The notes beneath the pieces were generated by a model. It did not search any database, was not told where the DNA came from, and saw only the letters and a list, made by a program, of their open reading frames with translations. The position numbers and the translations under genes were made by a program. Below, one piece after another: positions 54,401 to 63,027 of a stretch of DNA of 64,000 nucleotides. The DNA comes from Corallococcus soli (GTDB lineage Bacteria > Myxococcota > Myxococcia > Myxococcales > Myxococcaceae). The stretch spans positions 124,001-188,000 of the forward strand of contig NZ_JAAIYO010000002.1 of assembly GCF_014930455.1 (NCBI RefSeq), read 5' to 3'. Position 1 is the first letter of the stretch, and every line of letters starts with the position of its first letter.

Positions 54401-54946
54401 TCACTTCCGGGCGTTGAGGATGTGCTGGAGCAACTGCCGCGAGATGCGCAGCAGCTTCGCCGCGCCGCGCACGCTGCCCTCGGACTTCGCCAGGGCCTCG
54501 TCCACCAGCGTGTCGCGGACGACGCCCTCCAGTTGGTGCAGCGGCACCTGTCCGGCGCTCGCCCTGAGCGCGTGCACCAGGTCCGGAGGCCGCGACAGCG
54601 TCCGCGTCCACACCTCCTCCAGCAGGGCCAGGTCCAGGGGCTTGGGGAGGAAGGCCCGCACCCCTCCCGACGCCAGCCGGAAGGCCTGTTCGGCGGTGGC
54701 GTTGCCGCTGATGGCGATGACGTGCGGCAAGGGCTCCACCGCCTGGAGGTCCTCCAGCAGCGTGTCGCTGGTGCCGTCCGGAAGGCTGACGTCCAGCAGC
54801 ACGGCGTCCGGAGGCCGCTCCTTCAGCACCTGTCGGGCCGCGGCGAGCGTCGTCACATGGGTGATGTGCTCGGCGTGGGGGCGCAGCGCGTCCTCCAGCA
54901 CCGTGGCCAGCCGCTCCGAATCCTCCACCAGCAAGAGATGTCGCAC
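54401..54946 (-). CDS. Response regulator with Fis-type HTH
   Basis: This 181-residue protein uses GTG 54946, eight bases after AAGGGG; another GTG three codons upstream is possible. The receiver domain (1-120) has LLLVEDSERLATVLED, phosphoacceptor Asp in DAVLLDVSLPDG, Thr/Ser at VIAISGNATAEQ and Lys in AFLPKPLD. The C-terminal ~60 residues are a Fis-type helix-turn-helix (SEGSVRGAAKLLRISRQLLQHIL). There is no AAA+ domain, so it resembles the RegA/PrrA/ActR type. The start lies 28 bases from the divergent histidine kinase start, indicating a shared regulatory region and a cognate pair. Confidence 0.9.
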   Translation of the reverse strand: MRHLLLVEDSERLATVLEDALRPHAEHITHVTTLAAARQVLKERPPDAVLLDVSLPDGTSDTLLEDLQAVEPLPHVIAISGNATAEQAFRLASGGVRAFLPKPLDLALLEEVWTRTLSRPPDLVHALRASAGQVPLHQLEGVVRDTLVDEALAKSEGSVRGAAKLLRISRQLLQHILNARK

Positions 54947-54974
54947 CCGTCCCACCCCTTGAAACCTACCACCT

Positions 54975-56306
54975 ATGTCTGAACAGCCTCCGCCGGCCAC
55001 GCCGGAACAGATTGCCCACCGGGTGCTGTCCGACGCCTCCAATGACGGAGAGGCGTTGGTGAGCGCGGTGCGCATGGTGTTCTGCGGGCTGGTGCTGACG
55101 CGCTTCCTGCTGCTGGGCGGCATCCACGCGGAGGGCGGCGTGCCGGCCGCGCTGGTGCAACTGCCCGTGCTGTGCTTCAGCATCGCGCTGTCCGCGGTCG
55201 CGATGCGGGCGGCCCGGCGGCGCCTGTTCGGCCCCGGGTTGCTGGTCGCCTCCGCGGTGCTGGACGCGGTGCTCGCCCATGCCTCGCTGCTGTCCACGCT
55301 GGTGTGGCACGGCCCCCACTACACGGGGCTGTTGCGCATGCCGGACCCCGCCGCCGCCATCGCGGTCGTGTTCATCACCGCGCTGCGACTGTCCCCCCGG
55401 GCCGCCTGGGCGGGCACCGCCGCCAACCTCCTGTTGATGGGGGGACTCGTCGCGTTGGATCTCCACCTCAACGCCCGCTTCGCCACCTACGGCGTGTCGG
55501 AGGTGGCGCTGCTCTTCATCTTCATCGGCAGCGTGGGAGCGGTGGCCTCCATGGCCTGCGATGTCGCCCGGCGGATGGTGCTCAAGGCGGGGTGCGAGAG
55601 CGCCCGCGTCGAAAGGACCCGCCGGCACCTGGACCTGCTGCTGCGGGAGCACCATGACGTGAGGACGTTGCTGTCCTCGGCGCGCCTTCGCGCGGACCTG
55701 CTCGTGCGGGACCCCGGCAACGCCGCGTGCTCGCGCTACGCCCAGGGGCTCGTGCAGGACCTGCGCGAGCTGGGAGACTTCGTGTCCAGCGTGAAGTCCC
55801 GCACGCTGGGCGAGCTGGCGATGATCGACGAAGCAGAGCTGGTGGACGTTGGCGCCACGCTGCGCCACGCGGCGGACGTGGTCCGGTCGCGCTTCTCCCA
55901 CGTCCACATCGTCGTCGGGACGGAGGCGCCCGACCTGCCGCGCGGCCAGGCGCCGCGCGCCCGCATCGTCGGAGGGGAGCGGGGCCTGTCCCACGTGGTG
56001 ACCAACCTGCTCGTGAACGCCTGTGAAGGCGACGGCCAGCGCGGAGCCCGCACGGTCCGGGTGAGCGTGGAGCCGGATGGCAACCCCCTGCTGATCCGGC
56101 TGCGCGTGAGCGATGACGGTCCCGGCTTCCGCGCGGGCGTGTTGGAGGGCGCGCGCCCCTGGGGTGGCACGACGAAGCGCGACGGTTCGGGGCTGGGCAT
56201 GCTCCTGGTGGGGGGCCTGGTCGAGGCGAGCGGCGGCTCCCTGTTCGCCTCCAGCCCTCCGGGAGGCGGCGCACGGGTCGACGTGCTGTTGCCGTCTGGC
56301 GGCTGA
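54975..56306 (+). CDS. Membrane sensor histidine kinase
   Basis: This 443-residue protein has about six N-terminal transmembrane helices (30-200; MVFCGLVLTRFLLLGG, LLVASAVLDAVLAHASLL, AAAIAVVFITALRL, VALLFIFIGSVGAVASM). A cytoplasmic kinase follows. The likely phosphoacceptor His is in LLLREHHDVRTLLSSARLRADLL near 220; the ATP-binding domain shows HVVTNLLVNACEGD (N box), VSDDGPGF (G1) and GSGLGMLLVGGLVEASGG (G2). It lacks PAS or HAMP modules, and the membrane domain may be the sensor. It partners the divergent regulator at 54401-54946, as in RegB/RegA systems. Confidence 0.9.
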   Translation: MSEQPPPATPEQIAHRVLSDASNDGEALVSAVRMVFCGLVLTRFLLLGGIHAEGGVPAALVQLPVLCFSIALSAVAMRAARRRLFGPGLLVASAVLDAVLAHASLLSTLVWHGPHYTGLLRMPDPAAAIAVVFITALRLSPRAAWAGTAANLLLMGGLVALDLHLNARFATYGVSEVALLFIFIGSVGAVASMACDVARRMVLKAGCESARVERTRRHLDLLLREHHDVRTLLSSARLRADLLVRDPGNAACSRYAQGLVQDLRELGDFVSSVKSRTLGELAMIDEAELVDVGATLRHAADVVRSRFSHVHIVVGTEAPDLPRGQAPRARIVGGERGLSHVVTNLLVNACEGDGQRGARTVRVSVEPDGNPLLIRLRVSDDGPGFRAGVLEGARPWGGTTKRDGSGLGMLLVGGLVEASGGSLFASSPPGGGARVDVLLPSGG

Positions 56307-56316
56307 GTCCTCAGCC
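56301..56316. terminator. Small hairpin between convergent genes
   Basis: GGCTGA-GTCC-TCAGCC covers both convergent stop codons (56304-56306 and 56311-56313). It may serve as a minimal bidirectional terminator. Confidence 0.4.
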
Positions 56317-57597
56317 TCGCTGGGGCCGCGCCTCCAGCCGAGGAGCCGCCCTGGCGCCCCGGTGCCACGGGCGTCCCCAGGCCACCCCGAAGCCCAGGTG
56401 AGCGACGAGCATCAACGCCAGCGGCTCCCGGAGGTCCTGCGCGAAGGCGGGCAGCAGCTCCAGTGCCACCGCGAGCAGGGCGCAGCCCGTGAGCCCTCCC
56501 ACGCAGACGCGCGTCCACCGCTCCGCGCGCCGGTTCCCGAAGGCCACCCCAACCCCCAACGGGACGAGCGCGAGCGCGAGCGGGTTGAACAGCAGCAGGT
56601 TCGCGTTTCCACGCAGGGCGGCGTGCTCGGAGACGCACGTCAGCAGCAGTCCCAGGAGTCCCACCGCGCCGGACGTCAGCCCGAACAGGGCCTGGTACAG
56701 GCCGAACGCGACGCGGGCTCCAACTGAAGCGCCGCGCTCACGGAGGACGGAGAGCAGGACGGCTCCGAGAGCGACGGCCGCTCCCAGGAGGAAGAGGCGA
56801 GGGAGGGCGGCGGAGTCAGCCCCTTCGGACAACGGGTGCGCGCGCGAAACGTGGACGTCCACGCGGTGGCTCACGAGGCCCACGTGGCCACCCCGTCCAT
56901 CCGGCACGGAGGTGGTGTCCAGCATCCGCGCCAGCTCCCGGGGCACGTAGGCCTCCTCCCAGCGCGTCCTGGGCATGTCCATGACGGCGTTCACCCACGT
57001 CAACAGCAGCAGGCCCAGGGCCGGGTGGTGCCGCACGTGCTGCCGCAGGTGTTCGCGCCAGGTGAAGCGCGCGGGGAGGGTGGAGGCACTCCGGAGTGCC
57101 CCTGCCAGTGCCTCGTCCAGGGCGTCCCGCACGCGCGTCGCGCAGTTGTTGTCGGTGGGATGGTACGCGTAGAGGCGGTGCTCGGGGCGCACGTCCCGCT
57201 CCAGCCGTGCCAGCAGCCGCCGCCGCGCTTCCACGGGGAGCCGCAATTCCTGCACATGGATGGAGCGGTCCTGGCGCTGGTAGCCGGCGAACGTGTGCGC
57301 CACCGGGAGGCGCGCGGACCAGAACGGCTGATGCCGCACGAGGAAATGGAGCGGACTGCCCTGTCCCTCCTGCGTCGTCATCCCGTAGCTGTAGAGGACG
57401 TCGGTGCCCAGGCGCGTGTCCTCGATCCACAGCGCGCTGTGCCCGAAGAGCTGGTGGGCGTCCTGCCCTGGACCGAACGTCACCAGCTTCACGCGCAGCG
57501 CTTCGGGATGTTCGCCAAAGCCTGGCGGCGGCGCGGCCCGGGCAGAGGTGCTCCAGAGCACTCCGATGATCAGCAGGAGCGGGAGGTGTCGGACCAT
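56311..57597 (-). CDS. DUF4105 membrane protein
   Basis: This 428-residue protein starts at ATG 57597 with a signal peptide (HLPLLLIIGVLWSTSARA). Residues 25-265 are a periplasmic DUF4105 domain: VKLVTFGPGQDAHQLFGHSALWIED, YSYGM and YAYHPTDNNCATRVRDAL, with a conserved Cys after TDNN. The remaining part has four to five membrane helices (LFLLGAAVALGAVLLSVL, LGLYQALFGLTSGAVGLLGLLL). The His-Ser-Cys arrangement resembles NlpC/P60-like or Lnb lysophospholipid-related domains, so an acyl-transfer or hydrolase role is possible. That role is inference only. Confidence 0.85.
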   Translation of the reverse strand: MVRHLPLLLIIGVLWSTSARAAPPPGFGEHPEALRVKLVTFGPGQDAHQLFGHSALWIEDTRLGTDVLYSYGMTTQEGQGSPLHFLVRHQPFWSARLPVAHTFAGYQRQDRSIHVQELRLPVEARRRLLARLERDVRPEHRLYAYHPTDNNCATRVRDALDEALAGALRSASTLPARFTWREHLRQHVRHHPALGLLLLTWVNAVMDMPRTRWEEAYVPRELARMLDTTSVPDGRGGHVGLVSHRVDVHVSRAHPLSEGADSAALPRLFLLGAAVALGAVLLSVLRERGASVGARVAFGLYQALFGLTSGAVGLLGLLLTCVSEHAALRGNANLLLFNPLALALVPLGVGVAFGNRRAERWTRVCVGGLTGCALLAVALELLPAFAQDLREPLALMLVAHLGFGVAWGRPWHRGARAAPRLEARPQRG

Positions 57598-57755
57598 GCG
57601 CGCGGGTATCGCGCCACCGCCGCGTCCGGGGCAGTGCAAGAAGATTGGCAGTGTTCGCGTCCGGGGCTTGCCGGCAGGGTGTTTGGAGCCCGCACCCTTG
57701 GGAGGTGGCGGGTGACGTGTCCGTCCCACTCCCCATCAAGAGAGAGAAGCCTGTC

Positions 57756-58277
57756 ATGACTGGAATCCGCTCCCTGGGCGCTGTCTCCCGCCGCGCCTTC
57801 GCCACCCTCGTCGCCGCCTTCGCGGTGGCCGTCGTCACCCTGTCGCCCGGTGAGGCGTTCGCCGTCGATGAGGCCAACCGCGTCGTCTCCTTCAAGGTGA
57901 CCATCGGCACGGGCGGGGACAACCTGCGCAGCGCGAGCCAGGCCGTGGCCTTGTTCCGGTACATGCGCGAGGACGGCCAGCAGTTCGTCACCAGCGTGAA
58001 CCTGAACAACGGCACCGAGTGGCCCAACTACTCCACGAAGACCGTGACCCACACCGCGCCGGGCGGCATCTATCAGGGGCTCCTGCTGGACTTCTCCATC
58101 CAGTTCACCTCCGGCCAGTCGAACCCCTTCGAAACCGGCGACAACTGGAACATGAACTCCGTGATTCTGACGGTCCGCCTGGGTGATGGATCCGACGTCA
58201 TCCTGGTGAGCCAGGCCGGCAGCCCCCTGCACCGCTTCAAGAGCGACGCCAACACCCGCTGGGCCACTTCGCTCTAA
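57756..58277 (+). CDS. Small secreted beta-sandwich protein
   Basis: This 173-residue protein starts at ATG 57756 with a signal peptide (FATLVAAFAVAVVTLSPGEAFA). The mature part begins FKVTIGTGGDNLRSASQAVALF. This resembles the TGGDDLRGGS motif common in myxobacterial PLAT-like secreted proteins, with later beta strands (YQGLLLDFSIQFTSG, NSVILTVRLGDGSDVIL). There are no cysteines in the mature part. Function unknown; it may bind or modify a surface. It is divergent from the DUF4105 gene. Confidence 0.82.
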   Translation: MTGIRSLGAVSRRAFATLVAAFAVAVVTLSPGEAFAVDEANRVVSFKVTIGTGGDNLRSASQAVALFRYMREDGQQFVTSVNLNNGTEWPNYSTKTVTHTAPGGIYQGLLLDFSIQFTSGQSNPFETGDNWNMNSVILTVRLGDGSDVILVSQAGSPLHRFKSDANTRWATSL

Positions 58278-58482
58278 CGCGACGCCCGTCCGTCACTTCG
58301 GGTGGACCGCGCGGGGCGATGGGGTGGGCCGGGGTAGGACTTTCCGGTCGGGGGGACCTCCTCGCCCTCACGCGGGCACCGGAAGAAATGCCGTGTCGAA
58401 TTCGCGGCCCCTCGTTCGACGTGAAGATGAAGCCTCCTGGGAGCCACCCGGGAGGCGCCACTTCCAGAACAGGAGCCGCCCC

Positions 58483-59073
58483 ATGGCCATCAAGCTCGCC
58501 GTCGCTGCATTCGTCCTCCTCGTCGCGCTGGGGGCCTTCATCGCCACCCGCCCGGACCGCTTCAGCGTCGAGCGCAACGCCCAGGTCCACGCCTCCCCGG
58601 ACGTCGTCTTCGCGATGATCAACGACCTGCGCCAGTTCGACGCCTGGTCGCCGTACCGCTTCGAACTGGCGCCGGGCCTGAGCAAGTCCTTCGAGGGGCC
58701 CGCCACGGGGCAGGGCGCCAGCTACACCTGGGAGGGCGGCGGCAAGGCCGGCTCGGGGCGCATGACCATCGTGGAGAGCCGGCCCGGGGAGCGCGTCGTC
58801 CTCAAGCTGGAGTTCTTCAAGCCGTTCGCCGCGACGAACCAGACCGTCTTCACGCTCATGCCCGTGGAGGGCGGCACCCGGGTGAGCTGGCGCATGGAGG
58901 GGGAGAACACCCTGATGGGCAAGGCGTTCTCGCTCGTCATGAACATGGACACGATGCTGGGCAAGGACTTCGAGAAGGGGCTCGCGAACCTGGATGCCGC
59001 CGCGCGCGGCGGGACGCAGGCTGCTTCCCAGAGCGCCCAGGCCGGCGCGGCGACGCCCGCCTCCGCGCTCTAG
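58483..59073 (+). CDS. SRPBCC family protein with N-terminal membrane anchor
   Basis: This 196-residue protein starts at ATG 58483 behind AGGAGC. One N-terminal hydrophobic helix (LAVAAFVLLVALGAFIA) anchors it. A START/SRPBCC lipid-binding fold follows: FSVERNAQVHASPDVVFAMINDLRQFDAWSPY, then SYTWEGGGKAGSGRMTIVES and a C-terminal helix LGKDFEKGLANL. Such domains bind hydrophobic ligands. The last 20 residues are Ala/Ser-rich. Its stop overlaps the convergent serine hydrolase stop by four bases. Confidence 0.88.
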   Translation: MAIKLAVAAFVLLVALGAFIATRPDRFSVERNAQVHASPDVVFAMINDLRQFDAWSPYRFELAPGLSKSFEGPATGQGASYTWEGGGKAGSGRMTIVESRPGERVVLKLEFFKPFAATNQTVFTLMPVEGGTRVSWRMEGENTLMGKAFSLVMNMDTMLGKDFEKGLANLDAAARGGTQAASQSAQAGAATPASAL

Positions 59074-60323
59074 CCAAGCGCCGCGTACGCCGCCTTCGAG
59101 AAGGCCACGGCGAAGGCTTCGTCGTCGGGGCCGCCCATGAGCTGCTGGGTCAGCAGGATGGCCGCAAGGCCCTGTTGGGGGTCGATGAAGAAGGTGGTGC
59201 CGAAGCCGCCCGCCCAACCAAAGCGACCGGCCGTGGGGGAGATGCCATCCGGCCGTGTCGTGACGGCGCCCCCGAAGCCCCAGCCGGATGTGTCCCAGAA
59301 GCCCGGGAAGAAGGGCGAGGCATCCTTCTGCTCGGGGGGAATCTGATCCGTCAGCAGCTCCTGGATGCTCCCAGGCGACAGGATGCGCGTCGCGCCGTGG
59401 CGGCCCGCGTTCAACAGCATCCGGCAGAAGGTGAGGAAGTCGTCGGCGGTCGTCACCAGCCCACCTCCCTGTCCTCCGCCAGCAGGGAAGGTGGGAGGAC
59501 GTGAAAACCGCCCCGTTGAGGGCGCATCCACGACCGTCATCGCCCCGGTGTCGGCGTCGCGCTGATACGCCGTAGACAGCCGGTCCAGCTTCGCCTCCGG
59601 GACGCTGAACGCGGTGTCGTGCATGCCCAGGGGCTTGAAGAGGCGTTCGCTCAGGAGCGCCTCGAGCGACATCCCGGAGGCGCGCGCGAGCAGCACGCCC
59701 AGGACCTCGAAGCCGGTGTGATACATCCACCGTTCTCCCGGTGGATGGATGAGCGGCAGCGCTCCCAGCCGTCGCATGAACTCGTCGGGAGGGTGGGGAA
59801 TCGGCTCGAAGCCGGGCGCCACCCCGGCCTCCTGCATCGCGCGCTGGATGGGGTACGTGTCCGGTGGCGCCATCACCGCGCCAATCCCCAGCCGCAGGGT
59901 CAGCAGGTCGCGCACCGTGATGGACCGGCGCGCCGGAACGGTGTCGTCGAGCGGGCCGTCGAGCGCGCGCAGGACGCGGCGGTTCGCCAGCTCCGGAAGC
60001 CACCGGTCCACGGGACCGTCGAGCTGCAGCACCCCGTCCTCCACCAGCATCAGCGTGGCCACGGCCGTGATGGGCTTCGCCATGGACGCGGTGCGGAAGA
60101 GGGTGTCGCGGCGCATGGGCACGCCGGACTGGAGGTCCTGCACGCCCAGCGTGTCGACGTGGACGTGCCCGTCGCGCGCCACCAGGGCGACGAGGCCGGG
60201 CAGCTTGCCCTGGTCCACGGGGCCCCGGAGGGCGGCGGTCACGTCCGCGAGTCGCTCAGGGGACAGCCCCCCCTGGGGCTTCCGCGAAGGCACGTCCTGG
60301 TCCGGTCGTTCCGTCAGTGTCAT
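59070..60323 (-). CDS. Beta-lactamase-fold serine hydrolase
   Basis: This 417-residue class C beta-lactamase/esterase-type protein has the nucleophile in SMAKPITAV (SxxK). The second motif is Tyr in WMYHTGFEVLG, where YxN is replaced by YHT, as is frequent in esterases of the family. A later GWAGGFGTTFFIDP corresponds to the KTG-region strand. There is no signal peptide. It probably hydrolyses esters or peptides rather than beta-lactams. It starts behind a plausible site at 60323. Confidence 0.88.
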   Translation of the reverse strand: MTLTERPDQDVPSRKPQGGLSPERLADVTAALRGPVDQGKLPGLVALVARDGHVHVDTLGVQDLQSGVPMRRDTLFRTASMAKPITAVATLMLVEDGVLQLDGPVDRWLPELANRRVLRALDGPLDDTVPARRSITVRDLLTLRLGIGAVMAPPDTYPIQRAMQEAGVAPGFEPIPHPPDEFMRRLGALPLIHPPGERWMYHTGFEVLGVLLARASGMSLEALLSERLFKPLGMHDTAFSVPEAKLDRLSTAYQRDADTGAMTVVDAPSTGRFSRPPTFPAGGGQGGGLVTTADDFLTFCRMLLNAGRHGATRILSPGSIQELLTDQIPPEQKDASPFFPGFWDTSGWGFGGAVTTRPDGISPTAGRFGWAGGFGTTFFIDPQQGLAAILLTQQLMGGPDDEAFAVAFSKAAYAALG

Positions 60324-60418
60324 GTCGAGCCTCCGCTGGATCCCTCACGCTGAACGCATGCGAGGCTCCGGGCCTTCGGGTGAGGGCGGGCAGCCTAGCG
60401 GACCGCCCGCTCCCTGGC

Positions 60419-60994
60419 TCACTGCTTCGCGAGCATGAAGGCGGTGATGGAGTAGCGCTGGTGGCCCTGCGCCGCGGGCAGCCACTCCGTCACGCGGTGG
60501 GGTGCGTCCACCGCGCGGAAGATGAACACCGAGTTGAAGATGGGCGGGACGCGCATCAGGTCCCGGTCGCCGTCCGGGTGCGGGAACGTGAGGACCCCGC
60601 CGAAGCCCTGCTCCCAGGGCCGGGTGAAGTTGTAGACGACCGCGAGCCCTTCCTCGTCCGTGTCCCGGTGCTCCGGGAACTGTTCGCCCACGTCCATGCG
60701 CGACACCTGGACCTGCCGGGTCTCCAGCTTCTGCGGCCAGCCCACGAGCGCCGCGTGGAAGTCCGCGCCGTCCTCGCTCGCGAGCCAAGCGCAGAAGTCC
60801 GTCAGGACGCCGGGCGCCTGCTGCGCCAGGGGCGCGATGTGCAGCGGATAGGGCCCGTGGTGGTGGCGCTGGAAGTGGGCGTCGCGGAGCGCCTGGTGCA
60901 TGGCCTCGGCGCGCTCGGGCAGGAGCACGCGCTGGAGGCAGACGTGCGGCACCCGTCCACCGGAGACGAACTCGTGGCGGATGGCGTCGTGCAA
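60419..60994 (-). CDS. 2OG-Fe(II) oxygenase downstream of ATP-grasp gene
   Basis: The coding body reads about 191 residues from TTG 60994. The frame is open to 61219, but its upstream part is the antisense shadow of the ATP-grasp 3' end, so the true start is uncertain. The Fe(II)/2OG dioxygenase signs are His-x-Asp in EQFPEHRDTDEEGLAV, distal His in VDAPHRVTEWLPA, Arg in HQRYSITAF, and GFGGVLTFPHPDGD. It follows the ATP-grasp gene in the minus-strand operon that begins with the repeat precursor, so it may hydroxylate or desaturate the peptide product. It is unrelated in detail to the oxygenase at 6707-7294. Confidence 0.83.
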   Translation of the reverse strand: MHDAIRHEFVSGGRVPHVCLQRVLLPERAEAMHQALRDAHFQRHHHGPYPLHIAPLAQQAPGVLTDFCAWLASEDGADFHAALVGWPQKLETRQVQVSRMDVGEQFPEHRDTDEEGLAVVYNFTRPWEQGFGGVLTFPHPDGDRDLMRVPPIFNSVFIFRAVDAPHRVTEWLPAAQGHQRYSITAFMLAKQ

Positions 60995-61121
60995 CTTCGG
61001 GGATGCGCCCGCGAGGGGGGACCACCCGGTCGCGGAAGGGGGGAACGTGCTCGGCGGCTTCGCGCGAACGGGGCCGAAGACGCTGTCGGCCAGGTTCGCG
61101 ATGAAGAAGCCGCTGGGGCGC

Positions 61122-62060
61122 TCAGGCCTTGGCGACCAGGTGGCTGGCGAGTCGGGTGATGACTTTTCCGTCGCGCGGATCATCGAAGAAGGAGATGGCG
61201 GGAGTGGGGTTGAATTCAAGGGCCACGAAGTCGCCCTCGGGGGTACGGCGCAGGTCCACCGCCGTGAAGACCATGCCCAGCGCCTTCGCGCCGCGGATGC
61301 ACAGCTCCCAGGCCTCCTTGGGCAGGCGGGCAGGCTTCACCTTGTCCAGGTTCTGCCGCGCGTCGACCACGCCCTCGGTGGGGATGCGGAAGGCGGCCAC
61401 GGGCTCGCCGTCGAGCACGTAGGCGCGGAACTCGTCGCCGTGGATCTGCTGCTGGAAGAGGACCGGGCAGTTGGCGAGCAGCGCCATCCGCTCCTCGGTG
61501 AGGTCCGCTTCGCCAATCTTCTGCACGAGCGCGCCGCCGCCCAGCGGCTTGTAGATGACGGCCTTGTGGCGGGCGACGAACTCCCGCACCGCGTCCGCGG
61601 AGGCGGTGCCCAGGCTGGCGGGCACGGGAATCTTGTGCCGCCGCAGCAGGGCCAGCTGGTGGAGCTTCAGGTAGTGCAGCTCCACCGCCTCCATCGGGTT
61701 GATGAACGAGCACCCGCGCTTGTTGAGCGAGCGCAGGACGGAGTGCAACAGCGACTGCCGCTCCCGCTCCGCGAGGTACTGCTCCTGCCAGCGCGGGAAG
61801 TTCCGCGCGGACAGGGCTTCGGCCTCGGGGACCGGCAGCGAGAGCCGGAGGGTCTTGACGTAGAACGAGCGCAGGTCGCTGAGACATTCACCGTCCCAGA
61901 GCACGTCGCCGTCCTCCCAGCTCAGCGTGGCGGAGTCGGGCACCCGGTCGGTCTCCACGACGATGGCTCGCGCGCGCCGACGCTCCACCGCTTCAGCGAC
62001 GAAGCGGGTGGCGTCATCCGTCCGCGAGCCAATGAGCACGACCTTCTTCTTGGACGCCAT
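61122..62060 (-). CDS. ATP-grasp ligase, candidate graspetide synthetase
   Basis: This 312-residue protein starts at ATG 62060. It has the RimK/MvdD-type ATP-grasp fold: an N-terminal domain (VVLIGSRTDDATRFVAE), FINPMEAVELHYLKLHQLALLRRHKIPVP linking to the ATP-binding lobe, AVIYKPLGGGALVQKI, VLFQQQIHGDEFRAYVL and LEFNPTPAISFF (metal-binding Glu-x-Asn). Such enzymes phosphorylate an acidic side chain and join it to Ser/Thr or Lys, making the ester or amide macrocycles of graspetides (microviridins, plesiocin). The upstream gene at 62089-63027 encodes a Thr/Asp/Glu/Lys repeat peptide, a natural substrate candidate 28 bases away. Confidence 0.87.
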   Translation of the reverse strand: MASKKKVVLIGSRTDDATRFVAEAVERRRARAIVVETDRVPDSATLSWEDGDVLWDGECLSDLRSFYVKTLRLSLPVPEAEALSARNFPRWQEQYLAERERQSLLHSVLRSLNKRGCSFINPMEAVELHYLKLHQLALLRRHKIPVPASLGTASADAVREFVARHKAVIYKPLGGGALVQKIGEADLTEERMALLANCPVLFQQQIHGDEFRAYVLDGEPVAAFRIPTEGVVDARQNLDKVKPARLPKEAWELCIRGAKALGMVFTAVDLRRTPEGDFVALEFNPTPAISFFDDPRDGKVITRLASHLVAKA

Positions 62061-62088
62061 GAGGACCGTGACTCCGCCAGGAGGCTGC

Positions 62089-63027
62089 CTAGAACGGGCT
62101 GTCCATCCGGACCTTCAGCACGTTGCCTTCCAACGGCTTGAGCTCCGGGGGCTTCGCCTTGCCGCCGACGAGGTCGGGGGTGTCCATCCTCACCTTCAGC
62201 ACGTTGCCTTCCAGCGGCTTGCGCTCCGGGGGCTTCGCGCTGCCGCCGACGAGGTCGGGGGTGTCCATCCTCACCTTCAGGACGCCCTCGAGGTTGCCGC
62301 CACCCTTGACGGGGTTGGTGGGCTCGTCGGCGATGACCTTCACGATGACGCCGTCGTCGATGTCCTTGATCTTGCTGTCCCCGCCACCCTTGATGGGGTT
62401 GGTGGGCTCGTCGGCGATGACCTTCACGATGACGCCGTCGTCGATGTCCTTGATCTTGCTGTCGCCGCCACCCTTGACGGGGTTGGTGGGCTCGTCGGCG
62501 ATGACCTTCACGATGACGCCGTCATCAATGTCCTTGATCTTGCTGTCGCCGCCGCCCTTGACGGGGTTGGTGGGCTCGTCAGCGATGACCTTGATGGGCC
62601 CGCGCGGGAAGCCGACGTCCTTGAAGTCGCCCTTGCCGCCGATGTTGCCCTTGAAGCCGATGTCGTCCCTGAAGTCGCCCTTGGCGCCGCCGACATCACC
62701 CTTGAAGCCGATGTCCCCGCCGCCCTTGATGGGGTTGGTGGGCTCGTCCGCGATGACCTTCACGATGTGATCATCGATCTTCAGGCCGGAGTCCCCGCCG
62801 CCCTTGACGGGGGTGGTGGGCTCGTCGGCGATGACCTTCACGATGACGCGGTCATTGGCCTTGAGGCCATCCTTGCCGGCCTTCGGGGCCTGCTCGAAGG
62901 AGTCGCCCGGGCGCTTGAGGGCCTTCTTCAGCTCGGGCGCGCCCGCGGGCTTGCCCCCGGTCGTGGCGCTCTTCTGCGCCGTCTTGGGCGTTGAAACGAA
63001 TCCCGTCGGAGACTTGATCTTGGTCAT
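62089..63027 (-). CDS. Multi-repeat RiPP precursor candidate (graspetide-like)
   Basis: This 312-residue protein starts at ATG 63027 with an AAAGGA site and no Sec signal. A Lys/Pro/Ser-rich leader of about 60 residues is followed by six near-identical units KVIADEPTNPVKGGGD, several joined by SKIKDIDDGVIV. A degenerate middle part (GFKGDVGG, KGDF) follows, then three copies of VLKVRMDTPDLVGG, the last truncated to VLKVRMDSPF. Each unit offers Thr and Lys next to Asp/Glu, the residues joined by ATP-grasp graspetide ligases. It is the first gene of a three-gene operon with the ligase and an oxygenase. Length is far above typical precursors. It could also be a repeat-rich structural protein. 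Confidence 0.85.
   Translation of the reverse strand: MTKIKSPTGFVSTPKTAQKSATTGGKPAGAPELKKALKRPGDSFEQAPKAGKDGLKANDRVIVKVIADEPTTPVKGGGDSGLKIDDHIVKVIADEPTNPIKGGGDIGFKGDVGGAKGDFRDDIGFKGNIGGKGDFKDVGFPRGPIKVIADEPTNPVKGGGDSKIKDIDDGVIVKVIADEPTNPVKGGGDSKIKDIDDGVIVKVIADEPTNPIKGGGDSKIKDIDDGVIVKVIADEPTNPVKGGGNLEGVLKVRMDTPDLVGGSAKPPERKPLEGNVLKVRMDTPDLVGGKAKPPELKPLEGNVLKVRMDSPF
62092..62280 (-). repeat. 81-bp in-frame tandem repeats
   Basis: Two full copies and one truncated copy of a 27-codon unit (LKVRMDTPDLVGG plus AKPPE and KPLEGN) at the 3' end of the precursor gene, nearly identical at base level. Confidence 0.85.
62281..62838 (-). repeat. 84-bp in-frame tandem repeats
   Basis: The block GGGGTTGGTGGGCTCGTC recurs at 62311, 62395, 62479, 62563 and 62731, with a variant near 62809. 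The first four are exactly 84 bases apart and the next is 168 (two periods). They encode KVIADEPTNPVKGGGD units, and very few bases differ, which suggests recent expansion. Confidence 0.9.

Noticed and set aside
60995-61219. Upstream extension of the oxygenase to TTG 61219
   Set aside because: Codons from 61122 to 61219 are the antisense shadow of the ATP-grasp C-terminus, and 60995-61121 has no good start or ribosome site.
62281-62838. Regularly spaced repeats considered as a CRISPR array
   Set aside because: The repeats are in frame, 84 bases apart without distinct spacers, and encode a conserved peptide unit.
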